From: Methanococcoides methylutens MM1
GTDB taxonomy: Archaea; Halobacteriota; Methanosarcinia; Methanosarcinales; Methanosarcinaceae
Assembly: GCF_000970325.1 (NCBI RefSeq)
Contig: NZ_CP009518.1
Coordinates: 558,001-622,000 of the forward strand
Direction: 5' to 3'
Length of the DNA stretch: 64,000 nt
How positions within the stretch are numbered: position 1 is the first letter of the stretch; every line of letters begins with the position of its first letter. The position numbers were made by a program, and so were the translations under genes. Of this stretch, positions 10,346-19,709 are shown piece by piece. The notes beneath the pieces were generated by a model that had not been told where the DNA came from, searched no databases, and saw only the letters and a program-made list of their open reading frames with translations.

Positions 10346-10975
10346 ATATCTGGTAATTCAATTAAACTTCTTGGAATATCCGGAAGTCCCCGAAAGAAGG
10401 GGACTGATCATATGGTCAGGGAAGCCCTGAAGTTCGCAGATGAGAAATTTGATGTGGAAACTGATTATTTCTCTGCAAAAGGAAAGGACCTGAAGTTCTG
10501 TATCCATTGTGACCATTGTGTCCGGACCAAACAGGGCTGCATTCATAAGGACGATATGCTGGAACTCTATGAAAAGATGCAATGGGCAGATGCCTGGATC
10601 ATCGGTACTCCTGTTTACCAGGGAACAATCAGTGGTCAGACAAAGGTCATGATGGACAGGTGCCGTGCTGTGGTTGCCCGTGATCCAAAGGTCTTCCTTA
10701 ACAAGGTGGGTGCAGGAATGGCCGACGGTGGAGATCGCGTTGGCGGTCAGGAGCCTGCATTGCAGACGATCCACAACTTTTACATCATCAGTGAAATGCT
10801 TCCGATCTCTGGAGGCTCCTTTGGTTCAAATCTTGGAGGTACTTTCTGGTCACAGGACAAGGGCGCTGAGGGCATAGAAGAGGACGAGGAGGGTTTGAGA
10901 AGCATGCGAAAGACTGTCCGTAAGCTGATCCGGACTGCCCAAATGGTGAAGAAAGCATCTGTGGAGGATGAATAA
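10346..10975 (+). CDS. iron-sulfur flavoprotein (Isf family), apparent AUA start
   Basis: Isf-type flavoproteins carry FMN and a [4Fe-4S] cluster and pass electrons from ferredoxin, with proposed roles in reducing O2 or H2O2. The 209-residue product has the FMN phosphate loop GISGSPRKKGT near the N-terminus and the compact cluster motif CIHCDHCVRTKQGC. The first ATG (10412) lies after the FMN loop and cannot be the start. No GTG or TTG precedes it, but ATA 10346 is seven bases from GGAGGAA and gives the family's N-terminus. The stop is directly followed by the next ATG. Confidence 0.85.
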   Translation: MSGNSIKLLGISGSPRKKGTDHMVREALKFADEKFDVETDYFSAKGKDLKFCIHCDHCVRTKQGCIHKDDMLELYEKMQWADAWIIGTPVYQGTISGQTKVMMDRCRAVVARDPKVFLNKVGAGMADGGDRVGGQEPALQTIHNFYIISEMLPISGGSFGSNLGGTFWSQDKGAEGIEEDEEGLRSMRKTVRKLIRTAQMVKKASVEDE

Positions 10976-11674
10976 ATGGAATTTGAAGCACCTATTACTG
11001 AAATTATACCGCAGACTCATGACGTTAAGAGTTTCAGGTTCGAAAGGCCTGAAGATTTTGAGTATAAAGCCGGACAGTATTTCTTTGTAAGCATTCCTGT
11101 GGCTGGAGATATTCAACGTAAGCCTTTAACTATTTCAAGCAGTCCTACCGAAAAGGGATTTCTGGAATTTACCAAGAAGCTCACCGGACATGAGTTCTCT
11201 AATGCACTTGATGCTATGGAGGTTGGTGATGTTCTGACCATAAACGGTCCCTACGGCAGGTTTACTTTTGAAGGTGAGTTCGATAAGATCGCCCTGATCA
11301 GTGGTGGTATAGGTATAACTCCTATGATCAGTATCTGCAGATATTGCAGTGACAAGAAGACCGGCACTGATCTCATTATCCTGAGCAGCAACAAGGCTGC
11401 TGAAGACATTGCTTTCAGGGAAGAACTTGAGGAAATGGATAATGAACATTCCAACCTTAAAGTCGTTCACACTCTTACCAGGGCTGACGATGACTGGCCT
11501 GGTTGTAAAGGACGCATATGTGATACTATTATCATGGACTATATCCCCGATTTCATGGATCGTGTGATCTATGTATGTGGTCCTCCGGCAATGATGAAAG
11601 CAACAGAGGAATTGTTGCTTAACATGGGTGTGCCTAAGGAACAGATAAAGAAGGAAGCACTTGTTGGTTTCTAA
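10976..11674 (+). CDS. FAD/NAD(P)-binding ferredoxin reductase-like oxidoreductase
   Basis: This is a 232-residue ferredoxin-NADP reductase-superfamily protein. The N-terminal FAD barrel has RKPLTISSS, the usual RxYS-type FAD motif in degenerate form. The C-terminal nucleotide domain has SGGIGITPMIS and ends with YVCGPPAMMKA. There is no ferredoxin domain, so it would pair with a separate carrier. It begins immediately after the iron-sulfur flavoprotein stop codon, so the two probably function together in moving electrons between NAD(P)H or ferredoxin and FMN/FeS centres. Confidence 0.88.
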   Translation: MEFEAPITEIIPQTHDVKSFRFERPEDFEYKAGQYFFVSIPVAGDIQRKPLTISSSPTEKGFLEFTKKLTGHEFSNALDAMEVGDVLTINGPYGRFTFEGEFDKIALISGGIGITPMISICRYCSDKKTGTDLIILSSNKAAEDIAFREELEEMDNEHSNLKVVHTLTRADDDWPGCKGRICDTIIMDYIPDFMDRVIYVCGPPAMMKATEELLLNMGVPKEQIKKEALVGF

Positions 11675-11726
11675 GAAGTATTATTAACAATATTGTTCGA
11701 AATTATGATCAAATGAGGTGAATTAT

Positions 11727-12299
11727 ATGGATCTAAAAGGAAGTGAAACTGAAAAGAACCTGCTTAAGGCTTTTGCAGGTGAATCACAGGCGAGGAACAG
11801 GTATACCTACTTTGCATCAGTCGCAAGGAAGGCAGGATACCAGCAGATATCTGCTATCTTTGCTGAAACCGCTGACAATGAGAAGGAGCATGCAAAAAGG
11901 CTCTTCAAGTTCCTTGAAGGTGGCGAGGTGGAGATTACAGCTTCCTATCCTGCAGGTATCATCGCTGATACAAGGGCCAACCTTGAAGCTTCTGCTGATG
12001 GTGAGAACTACGAGCATACTACAATGTATCCGGAGTTTGCAGAAGTGGCTGAAAAGGAAGGTTTCCCTGAGATCGCAGAGGTATTCAGGAATATAGCTAT
12101 TGCAGAGAAAGGCCATGAAGAACGCTACCGTAAACTTGCTGACAACATGGATCACGAAATGGTCTTCAGAAAGGACGGTACTGTTGCATGGAGATGCCGC
12201 AACTGTGGATACATCCACGAAGGTCCTGAACCGCCTGAAGAATGTCCTGCATGTGCACATCCACAGGGATATTTTGAGCTAAAGGCTGAAAACTATTGA
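11727..12299 (+). CDS. rbr: rubrerythrin
   Basis: Rubrerythrin reduces H2O2 at a non-heme di-iron site. The 190-residue product has the ferritin-like four-helix domain with two ExxH-type pairs ([20 protein letters not shown]). A C-terminal rubredoxin-like domain follows, with [10 protein letters not shown] and [11 protein letters not shown]. The start at 11727 follows GAGGTGAATT, and an in-frame GTG at 11718 overlaps that site. It sits in the oxidative-stress/redox cluster. Confidence 0.93.
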   Translation: MDLKGSETEKNLLKAFAGESQARNRYTYFASVARKAGYQQISAIFAETADNEKEHAKRLFKFLEGGEVEITASYPAGIIADTRANLEASADGENYEHTTMYPEFAEVAEKEGFPEIAEVFRNIAIAEKGHEERYRKLADNMDHEMVFRKDGTVAWRCRNCGYIHEGPEPPEECPACAHPQGYFELKAENY

Positions 12300-12314
12300 T
12301 TGTGAGGTTGTAAC

Positions 12315-12863
12315 ATGAAACGTATAGCATGGGGTATTACCGGTTCCGGGGATCAGATAAAAGAGACCTATGATGTAATGCATGATATCAAGGAACGGAC
12401 TGACATTGAGTTCATGGTATTTCTTTCAAAGGAAGGGGAGACCGTGATGAAATGGTATCGTATGTGGGATGATATCCAGAGGGATTTCCCTAACTTCAAG
12501 ACCGATGCAGGCCCGAATTCTCCTTTCATTGCCGGTCCTCTCCAGGTAGGCCATTATGATGCTCTTATTATCGCACCGGCTACTGCCAATAGTGTTGCCA
12601 AGATGGTACACGGTATTGCTGACACGCTGGTGACGAATGTGGTCGCACAGACTGCCAAGGGTGATACTCCTATCTATGTGCTGGCAGTTGACCAGAAAAG
12701 GGGAACTGTGGATACGTTTGCACCAAATGGAAAGAAGATGACTCTTAAGATGCGTGAGGTTGATGTTTCCAATTCGGAAAAACTCGCACAGATGGAGAAC
12801 ATCACATTGCTTGAGAAACCTGAAGACCTCTATGCTCTTGTAGGTTTGGAAATGCCTGAGTGA
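12315..12863 (+). CDS. afpA: archaeoflavoprotein AfpA
   Basis: AfpA-type proteins are homodimeric FMN proteins that accept electrons from ferredoxin and hand them to downstream reductases. The prototype is from Archaeoglobus fulgidus. The 182-residue product has the flavoprotein/Dfp fold, with WGITGSGD near the N-terminus and the APATANSVAKMVHGIADTL stretch of the FMN site. It starts after GTGAGGTTGTAAC and closes the redox cluster. It is followed by a GC-rich hairpin. Confidence 0.85.
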   Translation: MKRIAWGITGSGDQIKETYDVMHDIKERTDIEFMVFLSKEGETVMKWYRMWDDIQRDFPNFKTDAGPNSPFIAGPLQVGHYDALIIAPATANSVAKMVHGIADTLVTNVVAQTAKGDTPIYVLAVDQKRGTVDTFAPNGKKMTLKMREVDVSNSEKLAQMENITLLEKPEDLYALVGLEMPE

Positions 12864-12880
12864 ACCTGGCGATTCGGTTC

Positions 12881-12897
12881 GGGGGGAATATCCCTCC
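12881..12897 (+). terminator. hairpin at end of redox cluster
   Basis: GGGGGG, an AATAT loop and CCCTCC form a 6-bp stem 18 bases after the afpA stop, followed by AT-rich sequence. It probably ends the cluster's transcript and separates it from the convergent DUF429 gene. Confidence 0.5.
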
Positions 12898-13001
12898 TGA
12901 TCATTTATTTATTGTCTATTTTGATAAGATTAGATTGTTCCTCATTTGAACTGCCACGTTTTTATCTTTTTCTTTGTCTTAGTTTTTGTTTGAATTGTTC
13001 C

Positions 13002-13829
13002 TCAGTCGTAGATCATACCTTCTGAGATGTACTCTTTTGCTAAGGATGCACGCTCATCCATTCTCTGTAGGGCAATATATGCTGCGTATGCTGCAAGTAT
13101 GCTATCAAGGGCATCACCCTCTGTGTCCTCAAGAGCTGCTTCTACGACATGATCTTCAAGTTCTATCTTCCATGTCTTCATGGCAGACAGTATCATGCGC
13201 CGGTTTTCCAGTTCCCTTTCGTTCTTTCCTTTGTAGGGCATGTAGATATCTTTCCTCTTGAGGGTGCAGGCAGGGCAGACCTCTGCCAACAATGCCTTTT
13301 CAGGGTGAGGTTCCTGTATTGGAATTATGCGTGCAGATCCTTTTTTTAGCAGTGGTTCGACGATGTAACTGATCCCATAGTATGTCTGCTTGTAAAGCCT
13401 GAGGTTATATGTGCAAAATGGGGCTTTTTTCTGAATTTCAGTCTTGCGCTTAACTTCTTTATTGCCCATACTATTGCGGCATTTGGTGCGAAAGTCTTCG
13501 GGAGAGTTGTACGTTTTAGAAAAGTTAAGTATGGAACTTTCCCAGTTTTGGTCATTGTTAAGTGCTTCGGGCAGTCCCATTGAAAGGTCAAGGCCGAAGA
13601 TAGCTTTCGCTTTGGTTGAAATAAGTTTGCGGAGAAAAGAAAGGCAGTTGTCCCTTTCCTTGCCGGTGTTTTCGGGCATCAGCTCAGAGATCGGGCAACA
13701 ATTATCGATGTGAAGTGTTCTGCTGTGTATTGTGCCCCTGCTGACCCATATCTTCTTACATGCGGTCTTTGATCCGCTGAAGTCAATCCCGTATACAAGG
13801 GATTTCGGGCTGGCAGGGGGTGAGGGCAT
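13002..13829 (-). CDS. DUF429 family protein
   Basis: The 275-residue product has an N-terminal GIDFSGSKTA and a later IFGLDLSMGLP, placing it in the DUF429 group of predicted RNase H-fold proteins. A C-terminal region ends with EGDALDSILAAYAAY, whose acidic residues match the late Asp of that fold. Catalytic function is unproven. The gene lies just downstream of ino1 (7-base gap) on the same strand and may be cotranscribed with it. Confidence 0.7.
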   Translation of the reverse strand: MPSPPASPKSLVYGIDFSGSKTACKKIWVSRGTIHSRTLHIDNCCPISELMPENTGKERDNCLSFLRKLISTKAKAIFGLDLSMGLPEALNNDQNWESSILNFSKTYNSPEDFRTKCRNSMGNKEVKRKTEIQKKAPFCTYNLRLYKQTYYGISYIVEPLLKKGSARIIPIQEPHPEKALLAEVCPACTLKRKDIYMPYKGKNERELENRRMILSAMKTWKIELEDHVVEAALEDTEGDALDSILAAYAAYIALQRMDERASLAKEYISEGMIYD

Positions 13830-13836
13830 TTGGGTA

Positions 13837-14940
13837 TTAGTTCTCTCTCTTGCCTTCGATGAATTCGTTTGTCATGCGGAACGCATCATCATCAGGGAAC
13901 TGCTTTGGTGGGTGCTTCATGAAGTATGATGCCGGGGAATAAAGTATTCCTCCTGTTCCTCTTTCCAGTGCGATCTTACAGCAGCGGATAGCATCGATGA
14001 CAACGCCTGCGGAGTTTGGTGAATCTTCCACTGAAAGGCGAAGTTCAAGGTTCATTGGTACATCTCCGAAGAGCTTACCTTCCATCCTCAGGAAGCATAG
14101 CTTGTTGTCCTGCTGCCATGGGACGTAATCGCTTGGTCCTACGTGGATGTTGTGATCGTCCAGTCTCTCTGCAAGAACGGACTGTACTGCTTCTGTCTTT
14201 GATGTCTTCTTGGAGGAAAGCCTGTTCCTGTTGAGCATGTTGAGGAAATCAGTGTTACCGCCAGTGTTAAGCTGGTATGTCCTTTCAACCTTGACACCCC
14301 TTTTCCTGAACAGGTCTGCAAGGGTCCTGTGGGTGATGGTTGCTCCAAGCTGTGCTTTTATGTCATCTCCTATGATAGGAATTCCCTTCTCTTCGAACTT
14401 CTTTGCCCATTCAGGGTCACTGGCAATGAAGATCGGCATGTTGTTGACAAGGGCAATACCTGCATCGAGTGCACACTGTGCATAGAAGCGTGTTGCAATT
14501 TCAGAACCTACCGGGAGGAAGTTCAAAAGGATCTGTGCGCCGGAATCCTTCAACACGGACACGATCTTTTCATCTGAGGACTCTTCTTCATTTGCAGGTA
14601 TGAACCTGTAATCGTCATCGTAGTTGACCATATGTTCGGAAACTCCGTCCTTGATGTTACCCATTGTGACCTTTACGCCGGTCTCTGGTATGTCGGAACA
14701 AAATACCGTTGTGCAATTAGGGGCTGCAAAAATAGCTTCAGCAACATCCTTTCCGACCTTTCTCTCGTCGATGTCGAATGCCGCTACTACTTCAATATCA
14801 AAAGGCTTGTACCCGCCGATATCCCAATGCATTAGTCCTATCGCATCTTTTTCCGCTTTGTCTTTATAGTATTCAAGGCCCTGGATCAGTGAACTGGCGC
14901 AGTTGCCAACTCCCACGATTGCGATCTTTATTTTGTCCAT
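13837..14940 (-). CDS. ino1: myo-inositol-1-phosphate synthase
   Basis: This enzyme makes inositol 1-phosphate from glucose 6-phosphate through an NAD-bound intermediate. In methanogens it supplies inositol headgroups for archaeal phospholipids. The 367-residue product starts with the Rossmann motif IAIVGVGNCASSL and has the family's LLNFLPVGSEIATRFYA and INNMP-like segments (VNNMPIF). A TATA-like run (ATTATATATTTTATATC on the reverse strand, near 14976-14992) lies 40-50 bases before the start. Confidence 0.93.
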   Translation of the reverse strand: MDKIKIAIVGVGNCASSLIQGLEYYKDKAEKDAIGLMHWDIGGYKPFDIEVVAAFDIDERKVGKDVAEAIFAAPNCTTVFCSDIPETGVKVTMGNIKDGVSEHMVNYDDDYRFIPANEEESSDEKIVSVLKDSGAQILLNFLPVGSEIATRFYAQCALDAGIALVNNMPIFIASDPEWAKKFEEKGIPIIGDDIKAQLGATITHRTLADLFRKRGVKVERTYQLNTGGNTDFLNMLNRNRLSSKKTSKTEAVQSVLAERLDDHNIHVGPSDYVPWQQDNKLCFLRMEGKLFGDVPMNLELRLSVEDSPNSAGVVIDAIRCCKIALERGTGGILYSPASYFMKHPPKQFPDDDAFRMTNEFIEGKREN

Positions 14941-15220
14941 AACACTTCCTCTTAACTAAAGTGAACAATATTCATGATATAAAATATATAATCGTTATGC
15001 ATTGTCCTAATGTTTACAGTCTCATAAAAAGCTTTCTAAAAAATAACTCTTTTGTAAAACTATTCAAGTTTAATACAGTCTCCTGATGTCAGAAAAGTTT
15101 TTAAGTTGTGAAAACCGTTTCTTCTTTGGGAAATCTTATTTCTGTACCGATGGGGAAAACAAATACAGGTGTCTACATATGCCTGTTATTTCTTTGGAAT
15201 ATACAATATAAGGAGATGGT
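14941..15220. other. divergent intergenic region, ino1 / ferritin-like gene
   Basis: No gene is seen. The left part holds the ino1 promoter noted under ino1. The right part ends in AAGGAG (15210-15215), the Shine-Dalgarno site of the ferritin-like gene. No clear inverted repeat was found. Confidence 0.4.
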
Positions 15221-15712
15221 ATTATTCAGGATGTATCAGATGAATTCTCTAATGTGGGCGATATAGGTTCTGTTGAAGAGGCAGTAAAGCTTGGGATCTC
15301 TTTTGAGGACCAGGGGAGGGACTTTTATCTTGAATTTGCAGAATCTGCTACGGATCCTGCTGCCAAAGACATGTTCCTGTACCTTGCAGGAGAGGAGAAG
15401 AAACATGCCCAATATTTGCAGAGCTATATGTCAGGCGAGGAACTTTCCATTGAGGAAGAGGCAGATATGCCTGATTTCAGGGAAGCATTCTCTTCAGAGT
15501 TCACTGAGGACAAGCTTGGTGAGGTCGGTGTGATGCTGGCTGCCATGAGGCTTGAAAGAAAGACCGAAGATCTCTATTTGATGCTTTCCAGTGTATCTTC
15601 TGATCCTGATCAGCGCGAGTTCTTTGAAAAGCTTGCAGCAGTTGAAAGGGGTCATTATGACCTGATCGATGGTTTGCTTGCAACAGTTACAGGCTTCAGG
15701 ATGCAGACGTGA
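15221..15712 (+). CDS. ferritin-like (rubrerythrin-type) protein, possible AUU start
   Basis: This four-helix ferritin-like protein lacks a rubredoxin tail. Its helices carry the metal-ligand pattern (FEDQGRDFYLEFAE, LAGEEKKHAQYL, RLERKTEDLY, VERGHYDLID). The best Shine-Dalgarno site, AGGAG at 15211-15215, is five bases before an in-frame ATT (15221), giving 163 residues. The first conventional start in frame is GTG 15254 (152 residues), which has no ribosome-binding site. ATGs between them are out of frame. It precedes F420H2 oxidase by 26 bases, which suggests a joint role against oxygen and peroxide. Confidence 0.75.
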   Translation: MIQDVSDEFSNVGDIGSVEEAVKLGISFEDQGRDFYLEFAESATDPAAKDMFLYLAGEEKKHAQYLQSYMSGEELSIEEEADMPDFREAFSSEFTEDKLGEVGVMLAAMRLERKTEDLYLMLSSVSSDPDQREFFEKLAAVERGHYDLIDGLLATVTGFRMQT

Positions 15713-15738
15713 ACTGCTGAGTTTTCAGAGGTAATCTG

Positions 15739-16971
15739 ATGGATCAGAAAGATGAGAACCTTGAGATTGCAAAAGGCATCTACTGGGTTGGAGCAGTTGA
15801 CTGGAACCTGCGCGACTTCCATGGCTATGCGACTCCCAGGGGAGGTACCTATAATGCTTATCTTATAATTGACGAAAAGATAACCCTTATAGATACTGTA
15901 AAAGCTGAGTTTGCTTCCGAGATGATCGAAAGGATCCGCAGGATTGTAAATCCTTCCAAAATCGATTATGTGATCTCGAATCACGTGGAGATGGATCACT
16001 CCAGCGGCCTGCCTGCGCTCATGGAACTTGCAAAGGATGCAACGGTCTTTTGCACAAAGCATGGAAAGGCAGGATTGAATGAATATTATGAGTCTGGCGG
16101 ATGTAGTAACTGGAATTTTGAGGTAGTTAAAACCGGCGATGAGCTCAATATCGGTTCCCGCAACATGATGTTCATTGAGACGCCAATGCTGCACTGGCCG
16201 GACAGCATGCAGACATACCTGAAAGAGGACAAAATTCTGTTCTCCAACGATGCTTTCGGACAGCATCTTGCCACGTCCACAAGGTTCGAGGATGAAGTGG
16301 AGGGCGGAGCGATGGAAGATGCTGCTATCTATTATGCCAATATCCTGATGCCTTTCGGGTCAAAGGTGATAAAGTATGCCGAGAAGGTTACGGAACTTGG
16401 TCTTGAGTTTGATATGATAGCTCCTTCACATGGGGTGATCTGGAGGGAGGATCCTTCCCGTATCATCGATGCCTACCTAAAATGGGCTCAGAAGGAGGTC
16501 GTTCCAAAAGTGCTGATTATTTATGATACTATGTGGAATAGTACTGAGATAATGGCAAAGGAGATCCTTGAGGGCGTTCGCGAAGGCGGTGTCGAGGCCA
16601 GACTTTTCCATCTGCGCAAGAACGACTGGAGCATGATGGTAAAGGAACTGATGTACTCTCCGGTGATAGCTATTGGATCGCCTACGATGCATGGAACCAT
16701 GTTCTATACCGTGTCGGGTTTCCTGACATACATGAGAGGCCTTCGTCCTAAGGATAAAAGTGCAGTTGTGTTCGGCTCATATGGCTGGGGTGGCGGTGCT
16801 GTAAAAGGTATTGAGGAGATCCTGGAGAAAGCCCGGTTCGATATAGTTGAACCCGGTCTGCAGGCAAAGTACAGGCCTTATGAAGATGATCTCAGGGCTT
16901 GCAGGGAGCTTGGTATCAGGCTTGCAGAACTTGCACTGAAGAAAAGCAGTTATCTCAGGCCAGCCAGATAA
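15739..16971 (+). CDS. fprA: F420H2 oxidase (A-type flavoprotein FprA)
   Basis: FprA reduces O2 to water with F420H2, an oxygen-defence reaction in methanogens. The 410-residue product has an N-terminal beta-lactamase-like di-iron domain with HVEMDHSS (HxExDH motif) and a later His in APSHGVIW. The C-terminal flavodoxin domain starts around VLIIYDTMWNSTE and binds FMN. GAGGTAATCTG precedes the ATG. It is cotranscribed with the ferritin-like gene and is followed by an FTR-like gene. Confidence 0.93.
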   Translation: MDQKDENLEIAKGIYWVGAVDWNLRDFHGYATPRGGTYNAYLIIDEKITLIDTVKAEFASEMIERIRRIVNPSKIDYVISNHVEMDHSSGLPALMELAKDATVFCTKHGKAGLNEYYESGGCSNWNFEVVKTGDELNIGSRNMMFIETPMLHWPDSMQTYLKEDKILFSNDAFGQHLATSTRFEDEVEGGAMEDAAIYYANILMPFGSKVIKYAEKVTELGLEFDMIAPSHGVIWREDPSRIIDAYLKWAQKEVVPKVLIIYDTMWNSTEIMAKEILEGVREGGVEARLFHLRKNDWSMMVKELMYSPVIAIGSPTMHGTMFYTVSGFLTYMRGLRPKDKSAVVFGSYGWGGGAVKGIEEILEKARFDIVEPGLQAKYRPYEDDLRACRELGIRLAELALKKSSYLRPAR

Positions 16972-17040
16972 AGCTAATTGAGTATGATCAATTGAATTAA
17001 TTATTGAATATATTTATTGACTAAAAGGAAGTGAGAACAA

Positions 17041-17316
17041 ATGAAATTTGAGGGTGAACTCGAGGAAGAATTCTATCAGAGATCAAAGAAAAACGCAGAG
17101 ACAACCGGATATAAGCTCAACAGTGATTATGATGTGATCACCACTGCCGTTAAGGGAATCTGCAACAACAAGCGTGAGTTTGGTGAATATTACTGTTTCT
17201 GCCAGAAGAGGACAGGCGATAAGGAAAAGGATAAGAAGATAATCTGTCCATGTGCTGCACGCAGTCGTGATGTAGAGACACGCGGTGCATGTCGCTGTGG
17301 GCTTTATATCAAATGA
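17041..17316 (+). CDS. ferredoxin:thioredoxin reductase catalytic-subunit-like protein
   Basis: This 91-residue protein has the FTR beta-subunit cysteine pattern: CFC, then CPC 16 residues later, then CRC. These residues would hold a [4Fe-4S] cluster next to a redox disulfide. The variable subunit of plant FTR is absent, as usual in methanogens. The family reduces thioredoxin-like proteins with ferredoxin electrons. GGAAGTG lies before the ATG. The position beside fprA fits a redox-homeostasis role. Confidence 0.85.
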   Translation: MKFEGELEEEFYQRSKKNAETTGYKLNSDYDVITTAVKGICNNKREFGEYYCFCQKRTGDKEKDKKIICPCAARSRDVETRGACRCGLYIK

Positions 17317-17329
17317 AAATGATCAACTG

Positions 17330-17347
17330 AAGGGCCGTATGGTCCTT
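17330..17347 (+). terminator. hairpin after FTR-like gene
   Basis: AAGGGCC, a GTAT loop and GGTCCTT form a 7-bp stem (one G:U) 14 bases after the stop, followed by a T-rich stretch. Confidence 0.55.
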
Positions 17348-17582
17348 TAATACTTTATTTATTTTCATTTATCTTATCGTTTTAAAATGGGTATCTTTTT
17401 TCCATAATCCTTCCTGTTACAGTGTTGTGCAGCATAGTTAGTTATATTTAGAAGGATGTGTTTTATGATAGTTGAAGGACACAGTTTATCATTATTGGAC
17501 ATACATAAACAGCAGTTAGTGTCCATATCAAGATCACAGATCATTGGTTCAAAGACCATTGATCATATCCGGAGATACAAAA

Positions 17583-19154
17583 ATGAAAGTATTGATAAGT
17601 GATTCATTATCAGAGGAAGGAGTTTCAAAACTTCAGGAGCATTTTGACGTAGATGTCTCAACAGGACTCTCAGAGGATGAGCTTGTAGAGAAGATCGTAG
17701 ATTTCGATGCTCTCGTGATCCGCAGCGGTACACAGGTTACCAAAAGGGTCATCGAGGCTGCAGACAACCTTAAGATCGTTGGAAGGGCTGGTGTTGGTGT
17801 GGACAACATCAATATTGATGCTGCAACTGAAAAGGGTATTATTGTTGTGAACGCCCCTGAAGGTAACATGCTCTCAGCAGCAGAGCACACGATCGCAATG
17901 ATGATGTCAATGGCAAGGAACATTCCTCAGGCAAATGCTTCCCTTAAGGCAAAGAAATGGGAACGTAAGAACTTCATGGGTGTTGAGGTAAACGGCAAGA
18001 CACTCGGTGTCATCGGTCTTGGTCGCATTGGTGCTGAAGTTGCTAAACGTGCACAGGGGATGGAAATGGATATCCTTGGCTATGATCCTTTTGTCACAGA
18101 GGAACGTGCAAAGTCCATGGGTGTGGAGCTTACTACTGTTGATGATATTGCAAAGAGGGCTGACTTCATTACTGTTCACACGCCACTTACAAAAGAGACC
18201 CGCAATATCCTTGACGCAGCGCAGTTCGATATGATGAAGGGCAATGCCAGGGTCATCAATTGTGCCCGTGGTGGTATCATTAATGAGGAGGCTCTTGCAG
18301 ATGCACTTAAAGCAGGCAAGATCGCAGGTGCTGCTATTGATGTGTTCACAAGCGAACCACCATTTGACTGTCCTTTCATTGACATCGACAATGTTATTGT
18401 GACGCCTCACCTTGGTGCTTCTACCGAGGAGGCACAGGTCAACGTCGCAGTTTCAGTTGCGGAAGAGGTCATATCTGTCCTTAATGGTGGCTCTGCCCGC
18501 AATACTATCAACATTCCTTCTGTCAAACCTGATGTAATGGCAGTACTGGCTCCGTACATAGGTCTGGCAGAGACTCTTGGAAGTGCAGTAGCACAGCTCC
18601 TTGATACAAATTATGATAAAATCGAGATCTCCTACAAGGGTGAGATCTCTGAGAAGGACACAAGGGCTGTGACAGTTGCGGCTGTAAAAGGTGTCCTCGA
18701 GGTTGCGTTGGATTCTGCTGTGAACTATGTGAATGCACCAGCTCTTGCAAAGTCAAGGGATATCGAGGTTGTAGAAAGTAAGTCTGAAACCTCTGATGAG
18801 TATGCTTCTGCTATCAGTATCAAGCTGTATCAGGATTCCGTTTCAAGGTCTGTTACAGGTGCTGTAGTCGGAAATGAAGCAAAGATCATAACCATCGACG
18901 GTCAGCACGTGGATATAGTTCCAAAAGGTTTCATGATCGTTTCCAACCATATCAACCGTCCGAATGTGATCGGACCATGCTGCCTGGCACTTGGAGCTAA
19001 TAACATCAATATCTCCGGCATGCAGGTAGGCCGTGCAGAAGTTGGCGGACAGACTATAATGGCATTGAATGTAGATGCTGAGGTTTCCGAAGAGATTCTT
19101 GATGAGATCCGTGGAATTGATGGCATAATCGATGCAACACTTGTGACACTTTAA
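17583..19154 (+). CDS. serA: D-3-phosphoglycerate dehydrogenase
   Basis: SerA oxidises 3-phosphoglycerate to phosphohydroxypyruvate, the first step to serine. The 523-residue product is the long archaeal/bacterial type. It has a 2-hydroxyacid dehydrogenase core ([24 protein letters not shown], the catalytic His in TPHLGAST), an intervening domain and a C-terminal ACT domain (from about [11 protein letters not shown]) for serine feedback. The ATG at 17583 follows GGAGATACAAAA; the frame is open 13 codons further but without a site. Confidence 0.94.
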   Translation: MKVLISDSLSEEGVSKLQEHFDVDVSTGLSEDELVEKIVDFDALVIRSGTQVTKRVIEAADNLKIVGRAGVGVDNINIDAATEKGIIVVNAPEGNMLSAAEHTIAMMMSMARNIPQANASLKAKKWERKNFMGVEVNGKTLGVIGLGRIGAEVAKRAQGMEMDILGYDPFVTEERAKSMGVELTTVDDIAKRADFITVHTPLTKETRNILDAAQFDMMKGNARVINCARGGIINEEALADALKAGKIAGAAIDVFTSEPPFDCPFIDIDNVIVTPHLGASTEEAQVNVAVSVAEEVISVLNGGSARNTINIPSVKPDVMAVLAPYIGLAETLGSAVAQLLDTNYDKIEISYKGEISEKDTRAVTVAAVKGVLEVALDSAVNYVNAPALAKSRDIEVVESKSETSDEYASAISIKLYQDSVSRSVTGAVVGNEAKIITIDGQHVDIVPKGFMIVSNHINRPNVIGPCCLALGANNINISGMQVGRAEVGGQTIMALNVDAEVSEEILDEIRGIDGIIDATLVTL

Positions 19155-19170
19155 TCCGATGTCACCAAAG

Positions 19171-19190
19171 CACGGGCCTGATGGTCCGTG
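19171..19190 (+). terminator. hairpin after serA
   Basis: CACGGGCC, TGAT and GGTCCGTG form an 8-bp stem (one G:T) 16 bases after the serA stop. The following T-run is weak, so termination is probable but not certain. Confidence 0.45.
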
Positions 19191-19226
19191 TTGCATTTCA
19201 GGATCAAATGGGAGTATTGATCACAT

Positions 19227-19709
19227 ATGATGAGAAAGCGAGTATATCACCGATTTCCTCACAGAGAGGTTCAGTTCGAGCAAAAGCACCGTTACTATTC
19301 AGACCTCCCTTATTTTGTGAGGGTCATGGCTGGTATGGATGGCAAGTTCGGAATGTTCGTGACCGAATCCACGACCAAGAAAGGACATCGTATCCAGGCC
19401 AAAAGGGAGATCGGTGTTGAGATCGCAATGAATGGTCTGGATTTTGCTCCTCTTAATTATGAGACTGTGGACTCTATGATCGATACGATCGAACCTGAAG
19501 GGATTATTGATTTCAGGGTTACCCTTACCTATAGTTACCTCGACGGGAAGTATAATCGTGTACCTTTAAAAGGTGATGTCTATCTTGTGCGAGCGATCCT
19601 TGAATCAGAAGTACTTACCCTGAGGATCAATCACATAGATGGTCAGGAACGTACCGAATGTGGTAGGGTGGCAGATACTATTATAGATGAACTTCGACGT
19701 GGTGCATGA
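19227..19709 (+). CDS. conserved archaeal protein of unknown function
   Basis: The 160-residue product is rich in charged and aromatic residues (RVYHRFPHREV near the N-terminus) with no transmembrane segment or motif I recognise. The ATG overlaps the DUF2240 gene at its end (GCATGATGG), so the two are coupled. A nucleic-acid or ribosome-related role is suggested only by position beside the ribosomal-protein cluster. It could start one codon later at the second ATG. Confidence 0.7.
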   Translation: MMRKRVYHRFPHREVQFEQKHRYYSDLPYFVRVMAGMDGKFGMFVTESTTKKGHRIQAKREIGVEIAMNGLDFAPLNYETVDSMIDTIEPEGIIDFRVTLTYSYLDGKYNRVPLKGDVYLVRAILESEVLTLRINHIDGQERTECGRVADTIIDELRRGA

